Source of the DNA: Hyphomicrobiales bacterium
GTDB lineage: Bacteria; Pseudomonadota; Alphaproteobacteria; Rhizobiales; Beijerinckiaceae
Direction: 5' to 3'
NCBI GenBank assembly: GCA_027489955.1
Contig: JAIXYZ010000001.1
Coordinates: 1 to 64,000, forward strand
DNA: 64,000 bases
The notes below the pieces were generated by a model that saw nothing but the letters and a program-made list of their open reading frames with translations, was not told the origin of the DNA and did no database searches. Below, one piece after another: positions 33,398 through 42,436 of the stretch. A program made the translations under genes and the position numbers. Numbering within the stretch: the stretch's first letter is position 1; each line of letters opens with the position of its first letter.

Positions 33398-34747
33398 ATG
33401 CGCACCACGTCCGCCCTCATCGCCTGCGGCGCCGCGGCGCTTCTCGCCTTCTCCCTCGGCGCGGCCCCCGCCGCAGCGCAGCCCGCCCCCGATCCGAAAA
33501 TCGAGGCGGCGCAGCGGGTCTTCGAGGTTCTGCCGGAGGACGAGCGCCGGGCGATCCAGGCGGACCTGATCTGGACCGGCCATTACAACGGCACGGTCAC
33601 GGGCGGGTTCGGCCCGCTGACCTATCGGGCGATCAACGCCTTCACGGGCAAGAGCGGCCCGGCCGCCGACGGTCTGCTCGCCCCGGCGCAGCGGGCCGCG
33701 CTGAAGGACGGGGCCGCCCGCGCGCGCGCCGCCGCCGGGTTCGAGGTCCTGACCGATCCGCGCTCGGGCATCCGTATCGGCGTGCCGACGCGCGTCCTGA
33801 CCAAGCGCGCCACCAATGCCCTCGGCGGCACGCGCTGGCAGAGCGCCGACGAGAAGGTGACGCTCGACACCCGGACGGGCCAGCCGGGCGAGACCTTGGA
33901 GACGCTGTTCGAGCGGGCCAGTGCCGCCTCCGCAGACCGCAAGGTCACCTACAAGCTGCAGCGGCCCGACTTCTACGTCGTCAGCGGCGAGACGCGCACC
34001 GGCAAGTTCTACGCCCGCATGGCCCAGGGTCCGGAGGGGCTCCGGGGCTTTTCCGTCGGCTACGACAAGGCGATGGCCGACCGGGTGGACCGGCTCGTCA
34101 TCGCCATCGCCGCCGCGTTTGAGCCATTCCCGGGAGCGGCCGCGCCGGCCGTGCCCGCGACGCCCCAGGCCGGAGCCCCGCCGGCCGCGCCGACACCCGC
34201 CGGCGCGCGCGCGCTGGGCGGCGTGATCGTGGCGCCCGGGCGGGCGGTCACATCCCGCGCGGCGCTGGAGGCCTGCACAGGCGCGAGCGTCGGGGGACGT
34301 CCGGTCGCCGTCCTGCCCGGAACCGGGCCGCTGGCGACGATCGAGGCAGCCGGCGGCGCTCCGGCTCCGATGCGCGCTGACGCGGTTCCCGACGGGGAGG
34401 CGCTCGTCGTCCTCGCGCCCGGGCCGGACGGACTGGTGGCGATCCCGGCGCGGGCCGTGACGGCGAACGGCCGGCTGGCCCTGGCGGCGCCCCTGCAGCC
34501 CGGAGCCGGGGGCAGCCCCGCCTTCGATCGGGCGGGACGGCTGGCGCTCGTCGTGAGCGCCGATCCCGGGCGCTCCTTCATGGTCGCGGGGATCGTGCCC
34601 GAGCGGAATCACGCGGCCGAGCGCGTCGAGGCGAATGGCGGCCAGGCGGGGGCCGGACCGGCGGGGGCCGGTGCGGGCGATCTCACGACCGGCGCCATCG
34701 TGGAGGCGCGGCGCGGGTCGGTGCTGCGGATCGACTGCCGGCCCTGA
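33398..34747 (+). CDS. Exported peptidoglycan-binding-like protein with trypsin-fold-like C-terminus
   Basis: The 449-residue protein has a signal peptide (LIACGAAALLAFSLGAAPAA) ending AAAQ. Residues 36-90 look like a peptidoglycan-binding helix domain (DERRAIQADLIWTGHYNG, GFGPLTYRAINAFTGKSG). The middle (about 100-245) contains GIRIGVPTRVLTKRATNALG and ARMAQGPEGLRGFSVGYDKA, a pattern found in related rhizobial exported proteins. The last 180 residues, including GGSPAFDRAGRLALVV, recall a trypsin-like barrel but lack a visible catalytic triad. It is divergent from the alpha-2-macroglobulin gene, so a joint envelope role is possible. The function is unknown. Confidence 0.7.
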   Translation: MRTTSALIACGAAALLAFSLGAAPAAAQPAPDPKIEAAQRVFEVLPEDERRAIQADLIWTGHYNGTVTGGFGPLTYRAINAFTGKSGPAADGLLAPAQRAALKDGAARARAAAGFEVLTDPRSGIRIGVPTRVLTKRATNALGGTRWQSADEKVTLDTRTGQPGETLETLFERASAASADRKVTYKLQRPDFYVVSGETRTGKFYARMAQGPEGLRGFSVGYDKAMADRVDRLVIAIAAAFEPFPGAAAPAVPATPQAGAPPAAPTPAGARALGGVIVAPGRAVTSRAALEACTGASVGGRPVAVLPGTGPLATIEAAGGAPAPMRADAVPDGEALVVLAPGPDGLVAIPARAVTANGRLALAAPLQPGAGGSPAFDRAGRLALVVSADPGRSFMVAGIVPERNHAAERVEANGGQAGAGPAGAGAGDLTTGAIVEARRGSVLRIDCRP

Positions 34748-34818
34748 CCTGCTTTTTCGTCCCTCGCGCGGGTCCGCTTAACGGCTTGATCACGAGCCGG
34801 GCCTATCCTCGCGGATCG

Positions 34819-36327
34819 ATGCAGGACGATCGGCTCCTCACCTTCGGCGGCGAATTCCGCGACCGGGCGCGGGAGCAGGCTTTCCGTGCCGAACGCTTCG
34901 GCGAGGCGTGGCGGCAGGCGCGCCTCCTGCTGGCCGTATCCGCCATCCTCAACGCGCTCTTCCTCGCCAGCGACTGGCGTTTCCACGGCGATCCGCATTT
35001 CTACGTGGCGGTGCCCGCGCGGCTGGCCGAGGTGGCCCTGTCGCTGGCGTGCCTCGCTGCCGTCTGGCGCGCCCGCGACGTCGTCGCACTCCAGCGTGCG
35101 CTCCTTGTCTGGATGGCCGGCAGCGCGCTGGCCGTGGGGGCGCTCGTCTCGTCGCAGAGCGACATCGCGCTGTTCGTCGTGATGATGCTGCCCGCGATCT
35201 TCTATCTCGTCGTTCCGGTGGCCTTCCGCTGGACACTGGCCTGCGGCATCGCCTGCAGCGCCGCCATGCTGGCGGGCTATTTCTGGGAGGGCAGCGACCG
35301 GTCGACGGTGCTGGGCATGTGCCTGGTCGTGCTGATGCTCAACGCGGCGTTGACCCTGGTGGTCGTGAAGTCCAACCGCATGGCGCGGATCGCATGGGCG
35401 GCCACCGAGGCCGAGCGCCGGGCCAAGGAGGAGCTGGCGGCGAGCCAGCGCCAGTTCCAGGAGCTGTTCGCCACCGCGCCGGTGCCGCTGGTCGTGACCG
35501 CCAAGGCGGACGGGGCGGTTCTCCAGTTCAATGAGGCGGCGGGCCGGTTCTTCGGGGCCGAGCCGGGGCGGATCGAGCCTGCCGGCATCGCCGCCGTCTA
35601 CGAGGATCCGGCCCGGCGGGCGATCCTGCTGCGGGCACTGGAGGCGCGCGGCCGCGTCGAGGGTTTCGAGCTGCGCATCCGCGCCGCCGACGGCTCGGTC
35701 CGCGACGTCCTCCTGTCCGCCGTCGCGACGCGGTTCGGCGAGACCGATTCGATCATGGCGGGGGTCGTGGACATCACCGAGCGCAAGGCGCTGGAGACGC
35801 GGCTCAAGGCCCTGGCCACCACCGATCCGCTGACGGGCCTTGCCAACCGCGCCCGGTATTTCGGCGTCGCGGAACGGCAGGTGCGCTCCGCCGCCCGCTC
35901 AGGGCGGTCGCTGGGCGTATTGATGATCGACATCGACCGGTTCAAGGCGATCAACGACACGCACGGCCACCAGGTCGGCGACCGGGCGCTCCGGCGCTGC
36001 GCCGATGCCCTGCGCCACGGCCTGGGCGACCGGAACCTCCTGGCGCGGCTGGGCGGTGAGGAATTCGCGGCGCTCCTGCCCGATTGCGGGCTGGCGGAGG
36101 CGGCGGGGCTGGCGGAAGCGCTTCGGGCAGCCGTGGCGGGACTGGAATTCGAGGACGGCGGGCTGCGGATCACGGTCAGCATCGGCGTCGCCGAACTTCA
36201 CGCCGGGGAGGCCGACATAGCGCATGCCATGACCCGCGCCGACCGGGCCCTGTACGATGCGAAGGAAGCGGGGCGCGACCGCGTCGCGGTCTCGTCCCCG
36301 CCCCCGGCGGCGCGCGAGGTCGCCTGA
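34819..36327 (+). CDS. Diguanylate cyclase with N-terminal membrane region and PAS domain
   Basis: The protein has 502 residues. Six hydrophobic segments (about residues 33-190) precede a coiled link, a PAS domain (about 210-325: FQELFATAPVPLVVTAKADG) and a GGDEF domain with the active-site GGEEF at 412-416, preceded by DPLTGLANRARYFGVAERQV. Other needed residues are present: DIDRFKAINDTHGHQVGD carries the substrate Asp and Asn. I see no RxxD inhibitory site directly before the GGEEF. It should make c-di-GMP at the inner membrane in response to a signal sensed by the membrane or PAS part. It is followed at 42 bp by a glycosyltransferase gene, which could be a co-regulated polysaccharide target. 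Confidence 0.93.
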   Translation: MQDDRLLTFGGEFRDRAREQAFRAERFGEAWRQARLLLAVSAILNALFLASDWRFHGDPHFYVAVPARLAEVALSLACLAAVWRARDVVALQRALLVWMAGSALAVGALVSSQSDIALFVVMMLPAIFYLVVPVAFRWTLACGIACSAAMLAGYFWEGSDRSTVLGMCLVVLMLNAALTLVVVKSNRMARIAWAATEAERRAKEELAASQRQFQELFATAPVPLVVTAKADGAVLQFNEAAGRFFGAEPGRIEPAGIAAVYEDPARRAILLRALEARGRVEGFELRIRAADGSVRDVLLSAVATRFGETDSIMAGVVDITERKALETRLKALATTDPLTGLANRARYFGVAERQVRSAARSGRSLGVLMIDIDRFKAINDTHGHQVGDRALRRCADALRHGLGDRNLLARLGGEEFAALLPDCGLAEAAGLAEALRAAVAGLEFEDGGLRITVSIGVAELHAGEADIAHAMTRADRALYDAKEAGRDRVAVSSPPPAAREVA

Positions 36328-36369
36328 ACGGGCTGGAACGGCCGCCGCGGCCGGAATAAGACGTCCGCG

Positions 36370-37545
36370 ATGAGCCAGACCCCGATCGAAGCCGCCCCCG
36401 ACGCCGCGCGCCGTCCGCCGCGGCTGGCCTATGTCGTCACCGAGGACTGGTTCTTCGTCTCGCATTTCCTGCCCATGGCGCGGGCCGCCCGGCAGGCCGG
36501 CTTCGACGTGGCCGTCATCGCCCGCGTGCGCGACCACCGGGCGGTGCTGGAGGCCGAGGACCTGCGGGTGATCCCGCTGGAGGCGGAGCGCCAGAGCCTC
36601 AATCCGCTGGCGGTCGTCTCCGCCGTGCGCCGTCTCGCCGCGATCCTGCAAGCCGAGCACCCGGACATCGTCCATTGCATCGCGCTGCGGGCGATCCTGG
36701 TCGGCGGCGCGGCGGCGCGGCTCGCCGGGATCGGCCGGCGCGTCTATGCCGTGACCGGCCTCGGCTTTCTCGCCGCCCGCACCGACGCCGTCGCTGCGGC
36801 CGCGCGGGCCGTCATCGCGCGGATCGTGCGCGGCCCGCTGGAAAGCGCAGGCACGCGCTACCTGTTCGAGAACCCGGACGACCCGCTGATCTTCGGCCTG
36901 CGGCCCGAGGCGCGCCGGGTCACCATCGTCGGCGGCGCGGGCATCGACCCGCAGGCACTGAGCCCGGCGCCCCTGCCGCCGCCGGCTCCGCTGCGGCTCG
37001 CCTTCCTCGGGCGGATGCTCTGGTCGAAGGGCGTCGACGTCGCGGTCGAGGCGGTCGGCGCGGCACGGGCCCTGGGCGCGGACGTCACGCTCACCCTCGT
37101 CGGCGCGCCCGACGCCTCCAATCCCAAGGCGGTGCCGGAGGCGACCCTGCGCGCGTGGGCAGAGCGCCCCGGCATCGCCTGGCCCGGCCCCACCCGCGAC
37201 GTCGCGGGCGTCTGGGCCGCCCATCACGCGGCGATCATGCCGTCCCGGGGCGGCGAAGGCCTGCCGCGGGCGATCCTGGAGGCCGCCGCGTGCGGCCGCG
37301 CGGTGCTGACCACCGACGTGCCGGGGTGCCGCACCTTCGTGCGCGACGGGCAGGAGGGCTTCGTCACGGCCCGGGACGACGTGCCGGCGCTGGCGGCGCG
37401 GATCGCCGCGCTCGCCGCCGATCCGGCGCGCGTCGCCGCCATGGGGCAGGCGGCCCGCGCCCGGGTCCTAGACGGCCATACGGAGGAGGCGGTGATGGGC
37501 GCGGTGACCGGGCTCTACCGGGACATGCTGCTGCGCCATGGGTGA
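36370..37545 (+). CDS. Glycosyltransferase family 4 protein
   Basis: This 391-residue GT-B glycosyltransferase has the N-terminal Rossmann half (RLAYVVTEDWFFVSHFLPMA) with the acceptor side in HPDIVHCIALRAILVGGAAA-like sequence. The C-terminal half has LRLAFLGRMLWSKGVDVAVE (about 210-229), IMPSRGGEGLPRAILEAAAC with the E-x7-E sugar-nucleotide pattern (about 295-314), and GRAVLTTDVPGCRTFV. The family transfers sugars to lipid or polysaccharide acceptors; the acceptor cannot be told here. Its end overlaps the start of the next gene by 8 bp, so they are co-transcribed. It follows a diguanylate cyclase by 42 bp, which could mean c-di-GMP-linked polysaccharide output, but this is only inference. 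Confidence 0.9.
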   Translation: MSQTPIEAAPDAARRPPRLAYVVTEDWFFVSHFLPMARAARQAGFDVAVIARVRDHRAVLEAEDLRVIPLEAERQSLNPLAVVSAVRRLAAILQAEHPDIVHCIALRAILVGGAAARLAGIGRRVYAVTGLGFLAARTDAVAAAARAVIARIVRGPLESAGTRYLFENPDDPLIFGLRPEARRVTIVGGAGIDPQALSPAPLPPPAPLRLAFLGRMLWSKGVDVAVEAVGAARALGADVTLTLVGAPDASNPKAVPEATLRAWAERPGIAWPGPTRDVAGVWAAHHAAIMPSRGGEGLPRAILEAAACGRAVLTTDVPGCRTFVRDGQEGFVTARDDVPALAARIAALAADPARVAAMGQAARARVLDGHTEEAVMGAVTGLYRDMLLRHG

Positions 37546-38191
37546 GATCGCCGATCCGGAAGGGTTCATCCGCAGCCACACGCGGCTGCTCGCGGTGCCC
37601 CATGCGCCGTCCATCCGGCTTCATCTTGCCGACGAGGCGACGGCCCTATGGCAGAAGACCGAAGACGAACTGGGCGAGATCGGGCTGCCGCCGCCGTTCT
37701 GGGCCTTCGCCTGGGCGGGCGGGCAGGCGCTGGCGCGCCATGTGCTCGATCATCCCGAACTGGTGGCCGGCGGCCACGTGCTCGATGTCGGGTCCGGGTC
37801 GGGGCTCGTCGCCATCGCCGCCGCAATGGCGGGCGCGGCGCTGGCCGAGGCCAACGACATCGACCCCATCGCCCATCACGCGATCGCCCTCAACGCCGCG
37901 GCCAATTCCGTCGCGGTGCGGGTGCGCGGGGAGGACCTCGTCGGCACGGACGAGGGCTGGACCCACGTTCTGGCCGGCGACGTCTGCTACGAGCAGGGGA
38001 TGGCGGGGCGCATCGTCGACTGGCTGTCGGCGCTCCAGGCGCGCGGCGCCGTGGTGCTGATCGGCGATCCCCGCAGGGCCTACCTGCCGCTTGCCCGGCT
38101 GGAGAGCGTGGCGACCTACGAGGTGCCGGTCACGCGCTCGCTGGAGGACGCGGAGGTGAAGCGCGCGAGCGTCTGGCGCCTGCGGGGTTAG
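37538..38191 (+). CDS. Class I SAM-dependent methyltransferase, METTL20/ETFB-lysine methyltransferase-like
   Basis: This 217-residue methyltransferase has GGHVLDVGSGSGLVAIAAAM (about 74-93) as the SAM-binding motif I and ANDIDPIAHHAIALNAAAN as motif II. The segment PPPFWAFAWAGGQALARHVLD and VLAGDVCYEQGMAGRIVDWL match the family of electron-transfer-flavoprotein beta lysine methyltransferases described in Agrobacterium (the METTL20 homologue). That enzyme methylates lysines on ETF-beta and affects electron transfer from dehydrogenases. It overlaps the GT4 gene by 8 bp, an odd partnership without an obvious link. The assignment is by motif resemblance; related small-molecule methyltransferases are possible. 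Confidence 0.78.
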   Translation: MGEIADPEGFIRSHTRLLAVPHAPSIRLHLADEATALWQKTEDELGEIGLPPPFWAFAWAGGQALARHVLDHPELVAGGHVLDVGSGSGLVAIAAAMAGAALAEANDIDPIAHHAIALNAAANSVAVRVRGEDLVGTDEGWTHVLAGDVCYEQGMAGRIVDWLSALQARGAVVLIGDPRRAYLPLARLESVATYEVPVTRSLEDAEVKRASVWRLRG

Positions 38192-38364
38192 GCATCGCCC
38201 CGGCCGTCAAAGGCTCGCGTGTCAGTCCCGGCCGGAGCCGGAGGCGGACGGGAAGGGATGCAGGGCAGCAGCGACGATCGTGCTCGATGCCCGGCATTCT
38301 GCTGGATCCTCTTCCCTCGCTTCGCTCGCCGCGGATGACAACCGTGTCGTTCGGCAGTCCAGCC

Positions 38365-39459
38365 TCACGCGGCGGACCTGGATGACGCCTTGTTCTTCGC
38401 CGCGAGCGTCTTGCGGATGTCGATCGTGGCGCGCTTGCCGAGGTCGTCGTAATGCGCCTTCAGCCAGGCCTTCGCCGAGCGGCGGCCCGCATCGCGCAGG
38501 CGCTGGAAGAACGACCAGTCCGCGCTCAGGCGCGAGGAGGCGGTGAACCGGGCGAGCGCCTTGTCGGCGTCGATCCGGTGCATCAGGACGCGCTTGTACT
38601 CGTCCCGCGAGAGCTTGCCCTCGTCGATCAGCCGGACGACGAAGTCGACGGCGCGCAGTTCCGAGAGGAGCGTGGCGTTGAAGCTGATCTCGTTCAGCCG
38701 GTCGCGGATCTCCTGCGCCGTCCTGGGCACGCCCTTGCGGACGATCGGGTTGATCTGGACCAGGAGGATGTCGTCGCTCTCCGCATTGTAGAAGAGCGGG
38801 AAGAGCGGCGGATTGCCGGTATAGCCCCCGTCCCAATAGGGCACGCCGCCGATCTCCACCGCCTGGAAGACGGTCGGCAGGCACGCTGAGGCCATGAGGT
38901 GGTCCGCGGTGAGCTCGCCGTTCTCGAAGACGACGATCTTGCCGGTCTGGACGTTGGTGGCGGACACGAAGAGCTTCACGCTGTCGCAGGCGCGCACCTT
39001 GCTGAAGTCGATGAGGTCGTCGACCGTGCTCTTGAGCGTGTTGATGTTCAGCGGGTTGACGTCGTAGGGGCTGGCCACCCGCGCCACGAGGTCGCCCCAC
39101 AGGGCGGCGCGGCCGGGCGCGCCCCAGAAGCCGAACAGGTTTCCGAGCAGGCGGCGCTGGCTGTCGGCGAGCGAGCCGTTCACTGAGACCCGCCGCCAGA
39201 ACGTCTCCAGCTGGGCGCGGGCGCCGTCGATGCCGCCGCCCAGATAGCCCTCCGCCATGACCACGGCGTTCATCGCGCCCGCGCTGGCGCCGGAGACCGC
39301 CTCGATCGCCAGCCGGCCGTCCTCGAGGATGGCGTCCAGCACGCCCCAGGTGAAGGCGCCGTGGGCGCCTCCGCCCTGGAGCGCCAGCGAGACGGTCTTG
39401 CGCGCCCCCGGCCCGGCAATGCCGGAGACGCGCCTGCGGGAGCCGCCGCGGCCTGTCAC
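38365..39459 (-). CDS. Patatin-like phospholipase, coupled to 3-hydroxybutyrate dehydrogenase
   Basis: The protein has 364 residues from a GTG at 39459. Patatin hallmarks are present: the oxyanion loop LALQGGGAHGAFTWGVLD (from residue 25), the nucleophile Ser59 in GASAG (57-61), and the catalytic Asp in PYWDGGYTGNPPLFPL. The rest fits the NTE/RssA-like bacterial patatin group with the insert NINTLKSTVDDLIDF. The GTG overlaps the TGA of the upstream bdhA-like gene (GTGA), strong evidence of translational coupling. Family members hydrolyse lipid or ester bonds. The coupling hints that the substrate is linked to 3-hydroxybutyrate or poly-3-hydroxybutyrate turnover, not shown otherwise. Confidence 0.9.
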   Translation of the reverse strand: MTGRGGSRRRVSGIAGPGARKTVSLALQGGGAHGAFTWGVLDAILEDGRLAIEAVSGASAGAMNAVVMAEGYLGGGIDGARAQLETFWRRVSVNGSLADSQRRLLGNLFGFWGAPGRAALWGDLVARVASPYDVNPLNINTLKSTVDDLIDFSKVRACDSVKLFVSATNVQTGKIVVFENGELTADHLMASACLPTVFQAVEIGGVPYWDGGYTGNPPLFPLFYNAESDDILLVQINPIVRKGVPRTAQEIRDRLNEISFNATLLSELRAVDFVVRLIDEGKLSRDEYKRVLMHRIDADKALARFTASSRLSADWSFFQRLRDAGRRSAKAWLKAHYDDLGKRATIDIRKTLAAKNKASSRSAA

Positions 39460-40268
39460 TGGGCCACCCAGCCGCCGTCGATCTGCATGTTCGCTCCGGT
39501 GATCTGCGAGGCGGCCTCGGAGCACAGGAAGGCGGCCATGGCGCCGACCTGCTCGACGGTGACGAACTGCTTCGTCGGTTGGCCGCCGAGCAGGACGTCG
39601 TTGATGACCTGCTCGCGGGTGAGGCCGCGGGCCTTCATCGTGTCGGGGATCTGCCGCTCGACGAGCGGGGTCCAGACATAGCCGGGGCTGATGGCGTTGA
39701 CGGTGACGCCGTGGGTGGCGAGCTCGAGCGCCACGGTCTTGGTCAGGCCGGCAATGCCGTGCTTGGCCGCGACATAGGCCGACTTGAAGGGCGAGGCGAC
39801 CAGCGAATGGGCGGAGGCGGTGTTGATGATGCGGCCCCACTTGCGGCTCTTCATGCCCGGAACCGCGGCGCGGATGGCGTGGAAGGCGGAGGACAGGTTG
39901 ATCGCGATGATCTGGTCCCACTTCTCGGGGGGGAAATCCTCCACCGGCGAGACGTGCTGGATGCCGGCATTGTTGACCAGGATGTCGACCGATCCGAACG
40001 TCTTCTGCGCGAAGGCCACCATGTCGGCGATCTCGGCCGGCTTGGTCATGTCCGCGGGCGAATATGCCGCACGGACCTTGAATTCCGCCTCGAGCCCCGC
40101 ACGTTCCTTCTCGATGGCCGCCGCATCACCCAGCCCGTTGATGACGACGTTAGCGCCCTCGGCGGCGAGGGCGCGGGCGATCGCGAGCCCGATGCCGCTG
40201 GTGGAGCCGGTGATGAGGGCGACGCGGCCGGACAGGGACTTGTCTTCGGGAGAGGCGGTTTGCGGCAT
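39456..40268 (-). CDS. bdhA: 3-hydroxybutyrate dehydrogenase (short-chain dehydrogenase)
   Basis: The protein has 270 residues. ALITGSTSGIGLAIARALA (from 18) is the nucleotide-binding TGxxxGxG motif, DILVNNAGIQHVSPVEDF follows, and the catalytic triad is Ser152, Tyr165 and Lys169. The segments GIQHVSPVEDFPPEKWD and AISPGYVWTPLVERQIPD are typical of D-3-hydroxybutyrate dehydrogenase, which oxidises 3-hydroxybutyrate from polyhydroxybutyrate to acetoacetate with NAD. Its stop overlaps the patatin GTG. The polyhydroxybutyrate genes phaR, phaA and phaB lie 9 to 12 kb downstream in the same window, consistent with a storage-polymer role. It is divergent from zur across 165 bp. Confidence 0.9.
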   Translation of the reverse strand: MPQTASPEDKSLSGRVALITGSTSGIGLAIARALAAEGANVVINGLGDAAAIEKERAGLEAEFKVRAAYSPADMTKPAEIADMVAFAQKTFGSVDILVNNAGIQHVSPVEDFPPEKWDQIIAINLSSAFHAIRAAVPGMKSRKWGRIINTASAHSLVASPFKSAYVAAKHGIAGLTKTVALELATHGVTVNAISPGYVWTPLVERQIPDTMKARGLTREQVINDVLLGGQPTKQFVTVEQVGAMAAFLCSEAASQITGANMQIDGGWVAQ

Positions 40269-40433
40269 GGGACACTCCGTTCGCTTGGCCCGCGGGGCGG
40301 CACGGGTTATGTTGCGCCGCAGCGAGGCCCGTGGGGCGAAGATAGGATCGGGCCGTCGGTTGCGCCAGTCCGCACGATCCCGCACAAAGGCGCATAGCCG
40401 GAGCCCGGTGACGGCTCGCAGACGGGTTGCCCC

Positions 40434-40982
40434 ATGAGTTCGGCCGAACGGCAGCACAACCATTCCCACGATCACAGCCATGCGCACGGGCACGCGCACG
40501 GCCATGGCGGCGGCTGCGACCATGCCCGCGACCGGGCGGGCGCCGCCCGCGAGGCGATCGAGGCGGCGGAGGCGGCCTGCACGGCCCGCGGCGCGCGCCT
40601 GACCCCGATCCGCCGGCGCGTCCTGGAGACGCTGTTCTCCACCCACAAGCCGCTGGGCGCCTACGAGGTCGCAGGCGCGCTGGGGGAGCGGGACGGGCGC
40701 TATGTCGCGCCGATCACGGTGTACCGCGCGCTCGACTTCCTCATGGGGCAGGGCTTCGTCCATCGCCTGGAGAGCCGCAACGCCTTCGTGGCCTGCCCCC
40801 ATGCCCATGGCGAGGAGGACCTCATCGTGTTCCTGATCTGCGAGACCTGCGGGGGCGTCGACGAGACCTCGCCCGCGGCCGTCCGGAAGGCGCTCGATGC
40901 GGTCGCGCGGGAGGCGGGCTTCGCGCCCCGCGCCCGCGTCATCGAGGTCGCCGGCACGTGCAGCCATTGCCGGACGGCTTGA
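40434..40982 (+). CDS. zur: Fur-family zinc uptake regulator Zur with His-rich N-terminus
   Basis: The protein has 182 residues. The first 30 are unusually His-rich ([18 protein letters not shown]), a possible metal-buffering tail before the usual Fur fold. The winged helix is [20 protein letters not shown] and [20 protein letters not shown] (about 53-105). Zinc-site residues are seen in [20 protein letters not shown], with the CxxC pairs CETC and CSHC near the end. The [13 protein letters not shown] stretch and a CxxC C-terminus match Zur rather than Fur or Irr. It represses zinc uptake genes when zinc is bound. Ten bases separate it from ispG, which is probably co-transcribed. Confidence 0.88.
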   Translation: MSSAERQHNHSHDHSHAHGHAHGHGGGCDHARDRAGAAREAIEAAEAACTARGARLTPIRRRVLETLFSTHKPLGAYEVAGALGERDGRYVAPITVYRALDFLMGQGFVHRLESRNAFVACPHAHGEEDLIVFLICETCGGVDETSPAAVRKALDAVAREAGFAPRARVIEVAGTCSHCRTA

Positions 40983-40992
40983 CGAAATCGCA

Positions 40993-42297
40993 ATGCAGGC
41001 GCAACTCAACGCGAACGCTCCCGCCGGAACGCCCATGATCGATATTCCGACCGCCCCTGCCGGCCCCGCCCGCCGACATCAGACCGTCGCGGTCCGCGTG
41101 GGGCGCGTCGTCGTGGGCGGGAACGCCCCGATCGTCGTCCAGTCGATGACGAACACCGACACCGCCGACATCGAGGCCACCGTCCGCCAGGTGGCCGACC
41201 TGGCGCTGGCCGGCTCCGAGATCGTGCGCATCACCGTGGACCGGGACGAGGCTGCCGCCGCCGTCCCCCACATCCGCGACCGGCTGGCCCGCAAGGGCGT
41301 CCACGTGCCGCTGGTGGGCGACTTCCACTATATCGGCCACAAGCTGCTGGCCGATCACCCGGCCTGCGCCGAGGCCCTCGACAAATACCGGATCAATCCG
41401 GGCAATGTCGGCTTCAAGGACAAGCGCGACCGCCAGTTCGGGCAGATCGTCGAGATGGCGATCCGCCACAACAAGGCGGTGCGCATCGGCGCCAATTGGG
41501 GCTCGCTCGACCAGGAGCTCCTGACCCATCTGATGGACGAGAACGCCCGCTCGGAGCGGCCGCTGGAAGCCCGCGCCATCACGCGCGAGGCGATGGTCCA
41601 GTCGGCGCTCCTGTCGGCGGAGCGCGCCGAGGAGATCGGGCTGGCGCGCAACCGGATCATCCTGTCGGCCAAGGTCTCCAACGTGCAGGACCTGATCGGC
41701 GTCTACCGGGACCTGGCCCGGCGCTCCGACTACGCGCTGCATCTGGGCCTGACCGAAGCGGGAATGGGGACCAAGGGCATCGTCGCCTCGTCGGCCGCCA
41801 TGGGCATCCTCCTGCAGGAGGGCATCGGCGACACGATCCGCTATTCGCTCACCCCCGAGCCGGGCGGCGACCGGACGCTGGAGGTCAAGACGGCGCAGGA
41901 GCTGCTGCAGACGATGGGCTTTCGGGCCTTCGTCCCGCTCGTGGCCGCGTGCCCGGGCTGCGGCCGCACGACCTCCACCGTCTTCCAGGAACTGGCCCAG
42001 GACATCCAGTCCTGGATCGGCAAGTCGATGCCGGAATGGCGGGTGAAATATCCCGGCGTCGAGGCGCTGAACGTCGCGGTGATGGGCTGCATCGTCAACG
42101 GGCCGGGCGAATCCAAGCACGCGGATATCGGCATCTCGCTCCCCGGCACCGGCGAGGCGCCGACGGCGCCCGTGTTCATCGACGGACGCAAGGCGGTGAC
42201 GCTGCGCGGGCCGACCATCGCCCAGGACTTCATCACCCTGGTGCAGGACTACGTGGAGAAGCGGTTCGGCCGGGTGGGACGCGACGCGGCGGAATAG
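40993..42297 (+). CDS. ispG: 4-hydroxy-3-methylbut-2-enyl-diphosphate synthase IspG (GcpE)
   Basis: The protein has 434 residues. A TIM-barrel N-terminal half ([36 protein letters not shown]) precedes the [4Fe-4S] half with [19 protein letters not shown] and [20 protein letters not shown], the three cluster cysteines being in CPGC and GCIV. It converts ME-cPP to HMBPP in the MEP isoprenoid pathway. The extra N-terminal tail ([18 protein letters not shown]) before the core is typical for alphaproteobacteria. It follows zur by 10 bp, and isoprenoid precursors also feed the farnesyl diphosphate synthase gene two genes on. Confidence 0.95.
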   Translation: MQAQLNANAPAGTPMIDIPTAPAGPARRHQTVAVRVGRVVVGGNAPIVVQSMTNTDTADIEATVRQVADLALAGSEIVRITVDRDEAAAAVPHIRDRLARKGVHVPLVGDFHYIGHKLLADHPACAEALDKYRINPGNVGFKDKRDRQFGQIVEMAIRHNKAVRIGANWGSLDQELLTHLMDENARSERPLEARAITREAMVQSALLSAERAEEIGLARNRIILSAKVSNVQDLIGVYRDLARRSDYALHLGLTEAGMGTKGIVASSAAMGILLQEGIGDTIRYSLTPEPGGDRTLEVKTAQELLQTMGFRAFVPLVAACPGCGRTTSTVFQELAQDIQSWIGKSMPEWRVKYPGVEALNVAVMGCIVNGPGESKHADIGISLPGTGEAPTAPVFIDGRKAVTLRGPTIAQDFITLVQDYVEKRFGRVGRDAAE

Positions 42298-42436
42298 CCG
42301 GTGCGCCTGGCATGCAACTCTTCGGCCGTATCGCGGTTATATCGACCGTGGTAGAGAGCCGCGCCTTTGACGACGGGTGGTCCACCACGCGAAGACGCCA
42401 TGCGGCGCCGCAGCTCAACCGGACGGCGGGTTTCCC

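Noticed and set aside
27968-34612. A 2214-codon frame extending the macroglobulin upstream
   Set aside because: A signal peptide starts at 33232 with a ribosome site; the upstream part is antisense of the exported peptidoglycan-binding gene.
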